40,360 nt of DNA from Clostridiales bacterium (GCA_015055975.1 SVHF01000018.1:1-40360); one strand, 5' to 3'; shown: positions 1-10,171, counted from the stretch's first letter. Made by a program: numbers and translations. The notes: generated by a model from the letters alone, not told the origin.

Positions 1-94
1 TTGTATGTCTTTCACCATACTGAACATATCTGTCGTCTTAGATATGCTCTCTACTATGCAGTTGTCAATGTACAAAAAAATCTGGTTAGATTTG
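1..94 (-). other. rRNA internal-transcribed-spacer-like sequence downstream of tRNA-Ile, probably leading into a 23S rRNA outside the window
   Basis: Minus strand reads GTACATTGACAACTGCATAGTAGAGAG, resembling the ACATTGAAAACTGxATA element common in Firmicutes 16S-23S spacers. The 23S itself is not visible. Confidence 0.55.
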
Positions 95-171
95 TGGTAG
101 GCTCAAGTGGACTCGAACCACCGACCTCACGCTTATCAGGCGTGTGCTCTAACCAGCTGAGCTATGAGCCT
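95..171 (-). tRNA. tRNA-Ile (GAU), CCA encoded
   Basis: Minus strand AGGCTCATAGCTCAGCTGGTTAGAGCACACGCCTGATAAGCGTGAGGTCGGTGGTTCGAGTCCACTTGAGCCTACCA; cloverleaf pairs, anticodon GAT. Confidence 0.96.
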
Positions 172-176
172 ATATG

Positions 177-253
177 TGGTGGAGATAAAGAGAGTCGAAC
201 TCTTGACCTCCTGCTTGCAAGGCAGGCGCTCTAGCCAACTGAGCTATACCCCC
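177..253 (-). tRNA. tRNA-Ala (UGC), CCA encoded
   Basis: Minus strand GGGGGTATAGCTCAGTTGGCTAGAGCGCCTGCCTTGCAAGCAGGAGGTCAAGAGTTCGACTCTCTTTATCTCCACCA; anticodon TGC. Confidence 0.96.
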
Positions 254-309
254 ACATTCGGGTTATTTAATCGTGACATTTTTACGCATCACTCTTAAAC
301 AGCCATTAT

Positions 310-338
310 ATAATAGCAAAGCCATTATACGTTGTCAA
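310..338 (-). promoter_or_regulatory. Strong sigma-A type promoter for tRNA-Ala/tRNA-Ile
   Basis: Minus strand TTGACA (338-333), 17 bp spacer, TATTAT (315-310). Confidence 0.75.
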
Positions 339-390
339 ACAATTTTTTAGAAAATTTTATCAATTTTTTTATAGAATATTAAAAGGCCCA

Positions 391-410
391 AAAAGATGCA
401 AAAATGCACT
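391..410 (-). terminator. Weak candidate terminator after corA-like gene
   Basis: Minus strand GTGCATTTTTGCATCTTTTT: short stem followed by T-run. Confidence 0.35.
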
Positions 411-434
411 ATTTTTAGATGTTAATATTATATA

Positions 435-1418
435 TTATAGTAATTTCTTCTTCTTTAATATCCAAACTGATAGCGCTGTTACTACAACTGATACTACTGC
501 AAGTACTGTAAATCCGATCCAGCTTGATTGCCCTGGCACCCAAGTATTCATACCCCAAATGCTGGCAATCAATGTTGGAATTGAAATTACAAGTGTTATT
601 GATGTTAATAATTTCATCACACTGTTTGCGTCATTTGATATAACTGAGGCATATCCTTCTGTTGTAGTTGCTAAAATGCTTCTATAGATCGAACACATTT
701 CTATAGCTTGCTTATTTTCTATTGATACGTCTTCCAAAATGTCCATGTCCTCTTCGTATATTCTCAAGAACTTACCAAGTTGACCTTTAGCGTTCATAAT
801 CTTCGAGATAACAGTATCGTTACCTGTTAAAGATGTTGAGAAATAAACTAGAGAGTTTTGTAAATCTAACATTTGAATGATTTCTTTATTCTTTGTAGAT
901 TTACGTAATTCGATTTGGATACGTTGAGATGCTTTATCTATTTGCTTTAGATATGCCAAGAACTTAGCAGCTGTATTTCCAAGGATTTGGAACATAAATC
1001 TAGATTTCATAGAAGTTGAGAATCCTTTGATTCTATTTCTTACAAAATCTCTTATAACTGCAGTGTCTTTTAAACATATTGTAATAAATAGGTCATCTTT
1101 AACGATTGTTCCAAGTGGGATTGTGAAATATGAATAATAATCATCCTCTTCTTCAATAACTGGAATGTCAACAAGGACTAAGGCATAATTATCCTCAAGC
1201 TCGATTCTTGAACGTTCTTCATCATCTAGAGCGGCTTTGATTGCATCATCGTCTACTCCACTCATTTTGGAGATTAGGGCTACTTCTTTGTCGCTAGGGT
1301 TAACAAGATTAATCCAACAATGCTTTGGATCGAAATCGTTTGCCATGTATGATTCTTCTGTGATTACTTCTAACTTGTTTTCTGAATTTGTCTTGAAGAT
1401 TTCAATCATAGTCCTCAC
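435..1418 (-). CDS. CorA-like divalent cation transporter
   Basis: 327 aa; cytoplasmic coiled domain then two C-terminal TM segments with a GMN motif (SIWGMNTWVPG); GGAGG RBS upstream. Confidence 0.9.
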   Translation of the reverse strand: MRTMIEIFKTNSENKLEVITEESYMANDFDPKHCWINLVNPSDKEVALISKMSGVDDDAIKAALDDEERSRIELEDNYALVLVDIPVIEEEDDYYSYFTIPLGTIVKDDLFITICLKDTAVIRDFVRNRIKGFSTSMKSRFMFQILGNTAAKFLAYLKQIDKASQRIQIELRKSTKNKEIIQMLDLQNSLVYFSTSLTGNDTVISKIMNAKGQLGKFLRIYEEDMDILEDVSIENKQAIEMCSIYRSILATTTEGYASVISNDANSVMKLLTSITLVISIPTLIASIWGMNTWVPGQSSWIGFTVLAVVSVVVTALSVWILKKKKLL

Positions 1419-1494
1419 CTCCTACGAATTACTTTCGCCTTCATAATAACCTATTTAAAAAACTTTTTGCAAGTAATTGAGCGTACGAAAAAAA

Positions 1495-4400
1495 TTATTT
1501 TTTATCAATTATTTCTATTTGCATATTTTGGCCTAGTACATATATGTACATTCTATCTACTTTTTCACCATAACAGCACTCTATAGCTTTCTTATATAAT
1601 TTCAATTGTTTATTATATGTATTTGCTATTTCTTTTTCGTTCGCGCTCGAATATTTATAATCTATTAATATACCTTCTTTATTTGTTTCTGATCTTGGAA
1701 TAAATAAATCAAAGGTTCCTTGAACTAATATCTTATCTTGGATCGTTGTTTCAACGACTTCATTCATAGGTACATATAACTTAAATGCAGCTTCTTTTAT
1801 ACATCTATTTTTCTTAGCAATTTGCATAAGTGGGCTGTTAATACAATCTAATATATTGTTTGTATCAACCTTATCTCGTTGCTCTTTAGTTAATAGCCCA
1901 TCGATTACCATTTGCTCGATTGCTGATTCTACATCGCCTAATGTATATGTATCATTGAAGTCTAATAATTCTAATACTCTATGATATGCTGTACCTGCAG
2001 CTGGATTTGTAACTTCCTTTTTACCAAAGAATTCTTCAAAATCATAAACCACATTAAAATCATCCTCTGCCAATTCTTGAGATGGAAGTTTATTGATTTG
2101 TGTTACAGAATGCCATATTGGAGTTATTGTGCTTTCTTTATATGCATAATCATCTACGACTTCTTTATTGAATTTGCCTAAGAAATCATCATCTAACTCT
2201 ATTTCGTCGATATTGAATTTTCCCCTCTCGTCGTCTTCTTTGTCGCTATCTAAATCAGTAACATATTCACAATATTTTTCTTTGAATCCATTTGTTACAG
2301 ATGAAGCATATTCAATAAGGCCAAAATAGCTTGTAGCATCTTTAGGCTCGTTTGCTGATTCATTAAAGCCTGCTATATCTTTATTTGATGTTGTTGTTAC
2401 AAATAGATATTCTTGAGCTCTAGTTAAAGCAACATACAAACCACGCATTGCTTCTTCTCTATTTGTATTTCTTGAATTTGCATTTAAATAGTCATAAATA
2501 AGCGAACTAGATGCCGTTGAACTTTCTTCGTCATAGTCTTTAATAGCAAAGCCATATACCTTGTTGTAAATAATCTTTTCTTTTTCAGTGTTTTCTCTAT
2601 GCTTTGCATCAACCAAAAATACAATTGGATATTCAAGACCTTTTGAACCATGAACAGTATTACACTTAACACAATTGTCTGTTGAGATAGAAGATTCTTT
2701 TGTAGAATCAATAGATCCATATTCTCTATAAATAGACAAGAATTTAGAAATCGATGCATTATATGATTTTGCTGTTAGTGCATTTAAGAATGTATACAAT
2801 TGCATTAATACGCTTTGTCCATTTTCTTGAGATAAGACATATTCATCAAACATGTTTTCTTCTATTATGATTTCTAATAATCTATCAACTGGTGTGAATT
2901 TAGATAAGAATCTATAACGCTCAATCATCTTATTGAAATTTGCAATCTTAGCGTTAATTTCTTTATTTGGGCCTTCGCATGTATAGAATGCGGTATAGAA
3001 TGGAACTTTGCTTCCATTGCATGCTCTTCTAACTTCTGCAAGTTCTGCCATATTAAATCCTCCAAATACACTTAAAAGCACATTTGTTAATTCAATATCT
3101 TGTTGCTCATTATCTATTACATTCAACAAAGAAATCAAAAGTGATGTCGCGAAGTTCTTAGAATCTTCAATCGCGTTAGATATATCAATTGGAACTCCTA
3201 GCTTTTGCAATTCTGAAACAATTGGCATTGCACCACTTCTTGCTTTAAACAAAATTGCTATATCGCTATATTTCACTTCTCTAGGTCCCTTATCTGTTGG
3301 GATTTGAACCTTTCCTACAAATTCATCAATCTTGCTCTTTATATATAAAGCTTCGTTGTTTTTATCATTCTTAATTTCAAATACGTGATCTTTTGGAGAA
3401 TAAATACCATCTTCAGGAATATTTGAATGAACTGTCTTTTCTGCTTTTGGGACAATGGCAACTTTTACTCTTTTAACTCCTGTAGATTTCTTTTTCTTAC
3501 ATGCTTCTAATTCTGCATCCTTTTTATAGTTTATTCCGCCAAATGATTCTGTCATGTTAGCATCAAATACATTATTTACAAAATCAATTATTTCACCACG
3601 AGATCTAAAGTTTTCATTTAAATCTACAGCATTACCTTCTTTTTTGTCCTTTTTATAGTTATCATATTTTTTCAAGAAGATTGTAGGGTCAGATAATCTA
3701 AAGCCGTAAATACTTTGCTTAACATCGCCGACCATAAACATATTATCGCCCTTTGACATTGAAGTTAAAATCTCATCTTGCAGTGGATTTATATCTTGAT
3801 ATTCATCAATGCAAATGTAGTCATATTTATCTTGCAATTCTTTCTTTGTATTTTCATCAGATAATACAAGCAATGTTTTTTGTTCAATATCATTAAAATC
3901 TAATTTATTGTCTTCTTGTTTAGATTGAACATATTCTTCATCAATTTCTTTTAATAAACGAGAATATTCTAAAAGCATTTCATAACTTTGTTGAATATTG
4001 TCATAGAAAGCATCTTTATCATTTGATGTAATACTACATAAAGCAGATTCTATCATTCCCTTTGCTCTTGAATAAACATTTGCTGATGCCTTGTAAATTG
4101 GTTCATCTTCTGGCACAGCAAATTTTGAATCGCCTGGAGTATTACTTAATTTGTATTCAAGTGAAATCAAATCTTCAATACAACTAGCCTTTTTTATCAT
4201 TGCACAAAGGTCGTGAATATTTTCAAAATACCCTGTAAGCTTTTCGCGCTTTTTATCTTCTTGAATGTTCATTACATTCTTTAATTCTTGAGTGCAAATA
4301 TCATCTACATTGTCTGCTGCTTTCTTAACGCCATCCCAAAATGCCTTATATACTTCGCTTTCTTTGAAATCTTTATATGTAACGATTGCTTCGTTATCCA

Positions 4401-4986
4401 AATATTTAATGTAATCTTTATGATTTCTAATAGCGTTATAGCCCTTTTGAATAAGCTTTTGCAAATCTGATCCTAAGAACTTTTGTAATGCTAAATACTT
4501 GCTCGTAGCTGCTAAATCGTTTTTACGAAGAACCTTTGTAACAGCTCTAAAGAAATATAAATCTGCTTCTTCTTGTTCCATAACAGTAAATGCTGGATCA
4601 ACATCTGCCTTTTGGAAATACATTCTAACAATACTTGAACAAAGTGAATCAATTGTTGAAATACTTGCAATTGATATGTCTTCAATTTGGTTAATTAAGT
4701 GTTCAGCTTCATCCGGATATGCATAGATAGATTTAACAAGCTTTCCTGCAACTTTTATCTTTAATTCTCTTGCAACTTCTTTTGTGAAAGTTACAATCAT
4801 CATATTTTTGATTTGCATTGGCTTATCTAGGCCTTTAATATCCTTATTTGCGACCATTCTCGCAATTTTTTCCATCATCAAAGAAGTCTTTCCGCTACCA
4901 GCTGAAGCAGAAACTAAAGTGTTTTGCTTTATTGACCCAATCGCTTCTAATTGACTAGGTGTCCATTCAACTTTTTCTTCAGCCAT
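1495..4986 (-). CDS. addA: ATP-dependent helicase/nuclease subunit A (AddA)
   Basis: 1163 aa UvrD-like helicase: Walker A SASAGSGKTS, YICIDEYQDINPLQ, VHGSKGLEYPIVF, plus C-terminal RecB-like nuclease motifs (GTAYHRVLE, ILIDYKYS, QLKLYKKAI). Adjacent to addB. Confidence 0.95.
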   Translation of the reverse strand: MAEEKVEWTPSQLEAIGSIKQNTLVSASAGSGKTSLMMEKIARMVANKDIKGLDKPMQIKNMMIVTFTKEVARELKIKVAGKLVKSIYAYPDEAEHLINQIEDISIASISTIDSLCSSIVRMYFQKADVDPAFTVMEQEEADLYFFRAVTKVLRKNDLAATSKYLALQKFLGSDLQKLIQKGYNAIRNHKDYIKYLDNEAIVTYKDFKESEVYKAFWDGVKKAADNVDDICTQELKNVMNIQEDKKREKLTGYFENIHDLCAMIKKASCIEDLISLEYKLSNTPGDSKFAVPEDEPIYKASANVYSRAKGMIESALCSITSNDKDAFYDNIQQSYEMLLEYSRLLKEIDEEYVQSKQEDNKLDFNDIEQKTLLVLSDENTKKELQDKYDYICIDEYQDINPLQDEILTSMSKGDNMFMVGDVKQSIYGFRLSDPTIFLKKYDNYKKDKKEGNAVDLNENFRSRGEIIDFVNNVFDANMTESFGGINYKKDAELEACKKKKSTGVKRVKVAIVPKAEKTVHSNIPEDGIYSPKDHVFEIKNDKNNEALYIKSKIDEFVGKVQIPTDKGPREVKYSDIAILFKARSGAMPIVSELQKLGVPIDISNAIEDSKNFATSLLISLLNVIDNEQQDIELTNVLLSVFGGFNMAELAEVRRACNGSKVPFYTAFYTCEGPNKEINAKIANFNKMIERYRFLSKFTPVDRLLEIIIEENMFDEYVLSQENGQSVLMQLYTFLNALTAKSYNASISKFLSIYREYGSIDSTKESSISTDNCVKCNTVHGSKGLEYPIVFLVDAKHRENTEKEKIIYNKVYGFAIKDYDEESSTASSSLIYDYLNANSRNTNREEAMRGLYVALTRAQEYLFVTTTSNKDIAGFNESANEPKDATSYFGLIEYASSVTNGFKEKYCEYVTDLDSDKEDDERGKFNIDEIELDDDFLGKFNKEVVDDYAYKESTITPIWHSVTQINKLPSQELAEDDFNVVYDFEEFFGKKEVTNPAAGTAYHRVLELLDFNDTYTLGDVESAIEQMVIDGLLTKEQRDKVDTNNILDCINSPLMQIAKKNRCIKEAAFKLYVPMNEVVETTIQDKILVQGTFDLFIPRSETNKEGILIDYKYSSANEKEIANTYNKQLKLYKKAIECCYGEKVDRMYIYVLGQNMQIEIIDKK

Positions 4987-7900
4987 TGTTTTCCTCCACT
5001 TCTTTTGATTTGTTTGTGTTTATATTTCTAATCTTTTCTGGGAATGATTCTATTCCACACATTGTCTTATATTTGCAATACTTACATTCATGAGGATCGT
5101 CATCATTCTTCCTAGCTAAAGGCGTTGCTTTTATAAAGCCCTCTTTCATTTCTTTTGCGACTTTCTTTAGCATCTTTTTAGCATATTCGCATAGTTCTTC
5201 ATATTCTTCTTTTGTAACTAAACTTGAACCACCTGGAGCTACTATCTCTCCACTCTTTAAAGACTTTAGTTTTAATGGGAATAATGCACTTTGCCAATTC
5301 TTTACATCGGTTGCAATAGTTTTATCTAAATCGTTTAAGTTGCTATCCGTATTTATAACAAGTCCAGCATATTTAATCTTATCTTCTTTAGATGTTGAAC
5401 CTACACTATCTTGTAAAGACAAATACAAAGCTCCTACTGGAATTGCTTTTTCTACATCTGCTACTTCCATTAAATAAATTAAAGGTTGTAGTTTATTTCC
5501 ATATGTAATGTCATCTTTTGTGAATGAAACATCTCTCTTTGTCTTATAATCTATAACAATTACTCGTTTTGTCCCGTTTTTATCTAAAGAATCTACTCTA
5601 TCGATTTCGCCATTGATCTTAATTCCATCGCCTATATCCATAGAATGCCATATTGGACTTTTTCCATGAGATTCAGTTTCTGCAAATCTTGCTTCTAATT
5701 TATATGGCCTAAATGCGGTTACTTCCATCTTCTTTACAAGAATCTTTAAAGATGTAGTTGCATTGTTTATTATCGAATTGTAAACGCTCTTAAATTCTGG
5801 CTCGTTTAAATATGAATATTTAGGCTCTTTTGTAATTATTGCATCCATTTGATTAATAACAAATGTTGTTATTTCTTCATCACTCATTTTGTCATAATCA
5901 TTTTTTGAGAAGAATGCTTCAAAGATCATGTGCAAAATAGTACCTGTATCTTGAACTTTTACACCAGCTATTTCTCTTTCTTGAAGATATAGAACATTGT
6001 CTATGCAATACTTAAATGGACATTGTAAATATTTTTCAAATTTAGACATAGACAATTCACCCTTTGGCAATACAGAAAAGCCTTCAATTGATTTGTCGAC
6101 TTCACGTTTTCCTGAATCTAATTGCTTAACTTTTACTTCGTCTTGTAATTCTTGTTTAGAAATCTCATATAATGATTTCATAACTTTCTTTAAAGTATCT
6201 GTTAATGTTAATGAATTTGATTCGACTTTTGCTTTTAATTCCAAATATACTTCTAGTGCATTTTTTCTTGAACCAACATACCATGCGTATTTTTCTAGCG
6301 TCCAATCATCAGAAGGTGCATCGATTGCATAAGCTTGAAATTCACATTCGCCTGTCTTTTCATCAATTGGGCCTTGCTTTATTATTCTCAATAACTCTGT
6401 AACTGCACTTGATGTTTCAAGTTTGTTTGTTTGCATATCTACAAGTGGATATGAAATAATAAGCTCTTCCTTTGGCTTGAATAAGACCATCATTACATTT
6501 AATTTTGCATCTCTATTTACATCTTTAATTGATGGATATATCTCAACACCTTTGCTTTGCCATTCCAAGAATTCTTGTGATGTTAAAAGACCGCCTTCTT
6601 GAGCTTCAACTGGGAACACCCCATCATTTGCTCCAACAATAAATATGAAGTCTTTTCTTTCATATCTACTCTTTTGTAGATCACCTACATATACGCAATC
6701 AATATACATTGGAATTGTAGTAATAGTTACAGATGCAAGCGTTGATTCTAAAATCTTAAAGAATCTTTGAAGTGTCATCTTTATTGAACCTAGCATTGCT
6801 TCAAATTGATCCAATATTGCATAAATCTTTTTTGGAACTTGCTTTGTAACACTGCTTTCAATGTTGTATCCTAAATCCATTTGTTCTTTAGACAAGTCTT
6901 CACATAGCTTTTGCGCATTTACTTTGTCCAAAAACTCACGAATGCAATTTGTAAAATCCTTTACCTCAACACATTCTTTAAAATTAAGTGGAGATAAATA
7001 ATCTAAGATTTTCTCTCTTGTTACGTTTACTCTATCTTGTCTTTCTATATCTCCAGGGCATACAAATGGTTGAGTAAATTTATTCTCGAAATCTATTCCA
7101 TATTGCAAACAGTAATTTTCAAATTCATTTAAATCACTTCTTGATATTAAAGCATCTAATTCTTTTGCAAATGCAAAAACATCTGCCTGAGAATAGTTGT
7201 TTATTTTTGTTTTAATTGCGTTTATCAATATCTTGGATAGGTTTTGATTTACTAATTGTTCTTTAGTATCCGCAAAGAATGGAATATTGTATTTTCTAAA
7301 TACGCTTTGAATTATTGCTGTATAATTAGCAACATCGCAACAAACTACAGCGATATCTTTATATCTCTTGTTCTTTCTAATTAAATCTTTTATTTGTATA
7401 GCTAAAGCCTTTATTTCTTCTTCTGGATTTTTAGCAACTTGGATTTTTACACCCTCTAAATACTTTTCAGATTCATATTTTGAAAAGCTAAATAATTCGT
7501 TGCTAATGACTTCTCTAAATCTATATTTTGCTCCTTCATCCAAATCTTCTTGTTTATACACTTCAATTACATTGCAATTTTGTCCTGCATCTCGTGCTAA
7601 TTTTTCAATACCTTCAACTGTTTTTTTAGGATATAAATAGTTGTTACCTTTATTTTCAGAATAAGGCAATGTAATGTATACTTTCCCGACCGATTTAATC
7701 ATTTCAAAAATAATATCCATCTCGATTTTTGAGAAAGTATCAAATTCAGATATATAGACATCATAATCGCTATAGATGCTATCTCTAAAGGCTTCTTTTA
7801 ACCCTTCTAATTTTGAGATGTAGTCTGAATAGCCTTCATTTAAAAGGTTCATATATGATTCATATATCAATAAGATATCTGCTGTTTTGTTATGATATTT

Positions 7901-8317
7901 TTGATCAAGTCTTGAAGATAGGTTTCTAATCTGGTCAACATCTATCCCATTTCCTCTAATTAAAGCAATTAAATCTAAAACTTCTTTTGCAAACCCAATA
8001 AACGATGATGCCTTTTTGTAATATAAGAACTTCCCTTGATTATCTTCAATAATCTTTCTTATAAGCATTATCTCTGTTTGTTGATTTAAAGTCTTTGCTT
8101 CTTTATCTTTTAAAACTGCATCTGCAAGTGTTCTAAACGAACGAACTTCAACATTTGTAGCACCAGGAAGGCCTAAAGCTTCTAAAACTAACATTTCATA
8201 AGATAGAACAATTCTATCTGGAACGATGACTAAATATTTCTTATCTTGTGAATAAGGTTTCATCGCATCAATAATGTATTTGCTATCGATAGTTTTTGTA
8301 AGATATAAATTAACCAT
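4979..8317 (-). CDS. addB: ATP-dependent nuclease subunit B (AddB)
   Basis: 1112 aa; C-terminal nuclease domain with Fe-S type Cys pattern (YLQCPFKYC ... CKYCKYKTMC) and VIDYKTK; overlaps addA by 8 nt. Confidence 0.93.
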   Translation of the reverse strand: MVNLYLTKTIDSKYIIDAMKPYSQDKKYLVIVPDRIVLSYEMLVLEALGLPGATNVEVRSFRTLADAVLKDKEAKTLNQQTEIMLIRKIIEDNQGKFLYYKKASSFIGFAKEVLDLIALIRGNGIDVDQIRNLSSRLDQKYHNKTADILLIYESYMNLLNEGYSDYISKLEGLKEAFRDSIYSDYDVYISEFDTFSKIEMDIIFEMIKSVGKVYITLPYSENKGNNYLYPKKTVEGIEKLARDAGQNCNVIEVYKQEDLDEGAKYRFREVISNELFSFSKYESEKYLEGVKIQVAKNPEEEIKALAIQIKDLIRKNKRYKDIAVVCCDVANYTAIIQSVFRKYNIPFFADTKEQLVNQNLSKILINAIKTKINNYSQADVFAFAKELDALISRSDLNEFENYCLQYGIDFENKFTQPFVCPGDIERQDRVNVTREKILDYLSPLNFKECVEVKDFTNCIREFLDKVNAQKLCEDLSKEQMDLGYNIESSVTKQVPKKIYAILDQFEAMLGSIKMTLQRFFKILESTLASVTITTIPMYIDCVYVGDLQKSRYERKDFIFIVGANDGVFPVEAQEGGLLTSQEFLEWQSKGVEIYPSIKDVNRDAKLNVMMVLFKPKEELIISYPLVDMQTNKLETSSAVTELLRIIKQGPIDEKTGECEFQAYAIDAPSDDWTLEKYAWYVGSRKNALEVYLELKAKVESNSLTLTDTLKKVMKSLYEISKQELQDEVKVKQLDSGKREVDKSIEGFSVLPKGELSMSKFEKYLQCPFKYCIDNVLYLQEREIAGVKVQDTGTILHMIFEAFFSKNDYDKMSDEEITTFVINQMDAIITKEPKYSYLNEPEFKSVYNSIINNATTSLKILVKKMEVTAFRPYKLEARFAETESHGKSPIWHSMDIGDGIKINGEIDRVDSLDKNGTKRVIVIDYKTKRDVSFTKDDITYGNKLQPLIYLMEVADVEKAIPVGALYLSLQDSVGSTSKEDKIKYAGLVINTDSNLNDLDKTIATDVKNWQSALFPLKLKSLKSGEIVAPGGSSLVTKEEYEELCEYAKKMLKKVAKEMKEGFIKATPLARKNDDDPHECKYCKYKTMCGIESFPEKIRNINTNKSKEVEENNG

Positions 8318-8323
8318 ATCTCT

Positions 8324-8352
8324 ATTTTAACGACTCAATTTATTGTTTTCAA
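8324..8352 (-). promoter_or_regulatory. addBA promoter, predicted leaderless
   Basis: Minus strand TTGAAA (8352-8347), 17 bp, TAAAAT (8329-8324), then only AGAGAT before the addB ATG. Confidence 0.6.
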
Positions 8353-8495
8353 TAACAATAAAGAAAAAGGAGCCCACGTGCGACATTTTTGTCCTACTAT
8401 TCGCGCCTTCGTGCATTATACGCACGCACATATTTACTTTACAATATAATGGTCATTTGTTAAAATTATCTAGAAATTACAAAAGGATACACATT

Positions 8496-9365
8496 ATGAA
8501 GAAGATTATATTATTAGCAGTTATCGTTGTTTTAGTATTATCTATTAGCATCTTCTCTTTTATGGGATGCCAAGGACAAACATCTTTAACTCAAATCTTT
8601 AGCGAAGAAAATATTTGGAGAGAAGCACAATTCCCAGAAACATTTACATACAACATGTATAAGGGTGAAGATACAACATCCATTGGAACACTAACAATGG
8701 AAGTTGTTAAGCTAAACACAAGCACAACATATTACATGGGACAAGATGGGTTATCTTCTCAAGAGGCTCAACATTATTATGAAGCAACAACTGCAGCTGG
8801 TAACGCAACTTACATGGCAACAACTACTCTAACATTAAACGATGCTTCTTATTCTCAAAAATCTATTGCTATTTTTGCAAATAACTACAAAATGCTTATG
8901 ACATATAGCAAAATTGTAGAAGGTGAAAAAGTTAGCGCTTTTGTAGCATATAATGAAGATGGAAAGCGTTATTACTATAGAACTAATGCTAATTGGGATG
9001 ATGAAAAAGCTATAAAGAATGGTAAATATGTATCATCTCCATATTTTGATAACACTATGGTTTATTATGTAGCAAGAAGCATTCCAAACGATACAACATA
9101 TTCTACATTTGCATTTAACATCTTTAACCATGAAACAAATGCAAAAGAAAAAGTTTCTCTATACAATTCTTGCGATACAGCAGCAACTATTATCATTGGA
9201 GACAAAACATACAGCTGTAGAAAGATCGGAATGACAACTTCAGACGTTTTACTTGGAAGAACAAATAACATCGCTTGTTATGTAACATATGAAAACATTG
9301 GAAAGAGTAAGCAAGTTATTACAAGAATTACAGAAGGCGACTATAGATACGATTTAGTTGCTTAA
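8496..9365 (+). CDS. Putative lipoprotein of unknown function
   Basis: The track ORF starts upstream, but ATG at 8496 has an AGGA RBS and begins MKKIILLAVIVVLVLSISIFSFMGC: signal peptide with lipobox-like MGC. Confidence 0.75.
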   Translation: MKKIILLAVIVVLVLSISIFSFMGCQGQTSLTQIFSEENIWREAQFPETFTYNMYKGEDTTSIGTLTMEVVKLNTSTTYYMGQDGLSSQEAQHYYEATTAAGNATYMATTTLTLNDASYSQKSIAIFANNYKMLMTYSKIVEGEKVSAFVAYNEDGKRYYYRTNANWDDEKAIKNGKYVSSPYFDNTMVYYVARSIPNDTTYSTFAFNIFNHETNAKEKVSLYNSCDTAATIIIGDKTYSCRKIGMTTSDVLLGRTNNIACYVTYENIGKSKQVITRITEGDYRYDLVA

Positions 9366-9388
9366 TAAACTCAATAAAAAAAAATTAA

Positions 9389-9416
9389 GGGCTAGCAAAA
9401 ATGCTAGTCCTTTTTT
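9389..9416 (+). terminator. Rho-independent terminator after the lipoprotein gene, possibly bidirectional
   Basis: GGGCTAGCAAAAATGCTAGTCCTTTTTT; an A-tract on the 5' side could serve the minus strand (rplI). Confidence 0.85.
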
Positions 9417-9432
9417 GATGCTTTGATGCTTT

Positions 9433-9876
9433 TTATTTCCCTACTACCTTAACATTTATTGTAAAGCTAACTCCAGGATAAATCTTTACTTCTACCCCAT
9501 ATATACCAGCAGCTTTAATTGGTTCTTTTATAATAATCTTTTTCTTGTCGATATCATAGCCCATTTCAGATAACACTTGAGCAATTTCCTTGTCGGTTAC
9601 AGATCCAAAGAATTTACCATTATCTCCCATCTTGATTCCAACTTCAATTTCTTTTGTATCAAGTTGAGCTGCAACATCTTTTGCTGCTTGTAAAGCTGCT
9701 GCTTTATTTTTAGCTTCTTGAGCATTCTTTTGATTTGTTTCATTAATAACGCTTGCGGTAGCTTCTTTAGCAAGTCCCTTTTTAATTAGGAAGTTTCTTG
9801 CATAGCCATCGTTTACTTCAACTATTTCGCCTTTCTTTCCTTGAGCTTTTACATCTTGTAATAATAAAACTTTCAT
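9433..9876 (-). CDS. rplI: Ribosomal protein bL9
   Basis: [36 protein letters not shown]. Start reassigned from 9918 to the canonical MKVLL with RBS GAGGTG. Confidence 0.96.
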   Translation of the reverse strand: MKVLLLQDVKAQGKKGEIVEVNDGYARNFLIKKGLAKEATASVINETNQKNAQEAKNKAAALQAAKDVAAQLDTKEIEVGIKMGDNGKFFGSVTDKEIAQVLSEMGYDIDKKKIIIKEPIKAAGIYGVEVKIYPGVSFTINVKVVGK

Positions 9877-9969
9877 ATATTCACCTCGCAATAATATTAA
9901 CACAAGCCCATACAACATTCAATATGGACTTTTTGAGAATATATAATATAATTATATAGAGGTGATTTT

Positions 9970-10143
9970 ATGATACCACAAGATCCAGTTATGCTATTGA
10001 GTTATATCAATTTAAAACTAAGAGATGAATTTTCCTCTTTGGACCAATTATGCGACATCCTTGATGTTTCAAAAAGCGAAATAATAGAAAAGCTTAAATC
10101 AATAAACTACGAGTATTCTGAAGAACAAAATCAATTTATATAA
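9970..10143 (+). CDS. DUF4250-like small protein (57 aa)
   Basis: MIPQDPVMLLSYINLKLRDEFSSLDQLCDILDVSKSEIIEKLKSINYEYSEEQNQFI; RBS AGGTG; ends TAA; below the ORF track cutoff. Matches the recalled DUF4250 pattern (PxDPxMLLSxxNxKLRDxxxSLDxLC ... YxxxQNQF). Confidence 0.85.
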   Translation: MIPQDPVMLLSYINLKLRDEFSSLDQLCDILDVSKSEIIEKLKSINYEYSEEQNQFI

Positions 10144-10171
10144 ACTATACTCTTTTGAAAAACAATAAAAT

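Noticed and set aside
1-234. 77-aa plus-strand ORF in the track
   Set aside because: It is the antisense of tRNA-Ile and tRNA-Ala; the SSGLEPPTSRLSG-type peptide is a typical spurious tRNA-derived translation.
1419-1494. Mg2+ riboswitch upstream of the corA-like gene
   Set aside because: Only about 75 nt to addA, no M-box-like conserved elements; just a TTGCAA/TATTAT promoter and RBS.
2484-2759. 91-aa minus-strand ORF inside addA in another frame (similarly 13711-13896, 17328-17579, 30112-30297)
   Set aside because: Alternate-frame overlap with a well-supported gene on the same strand; no RBS.
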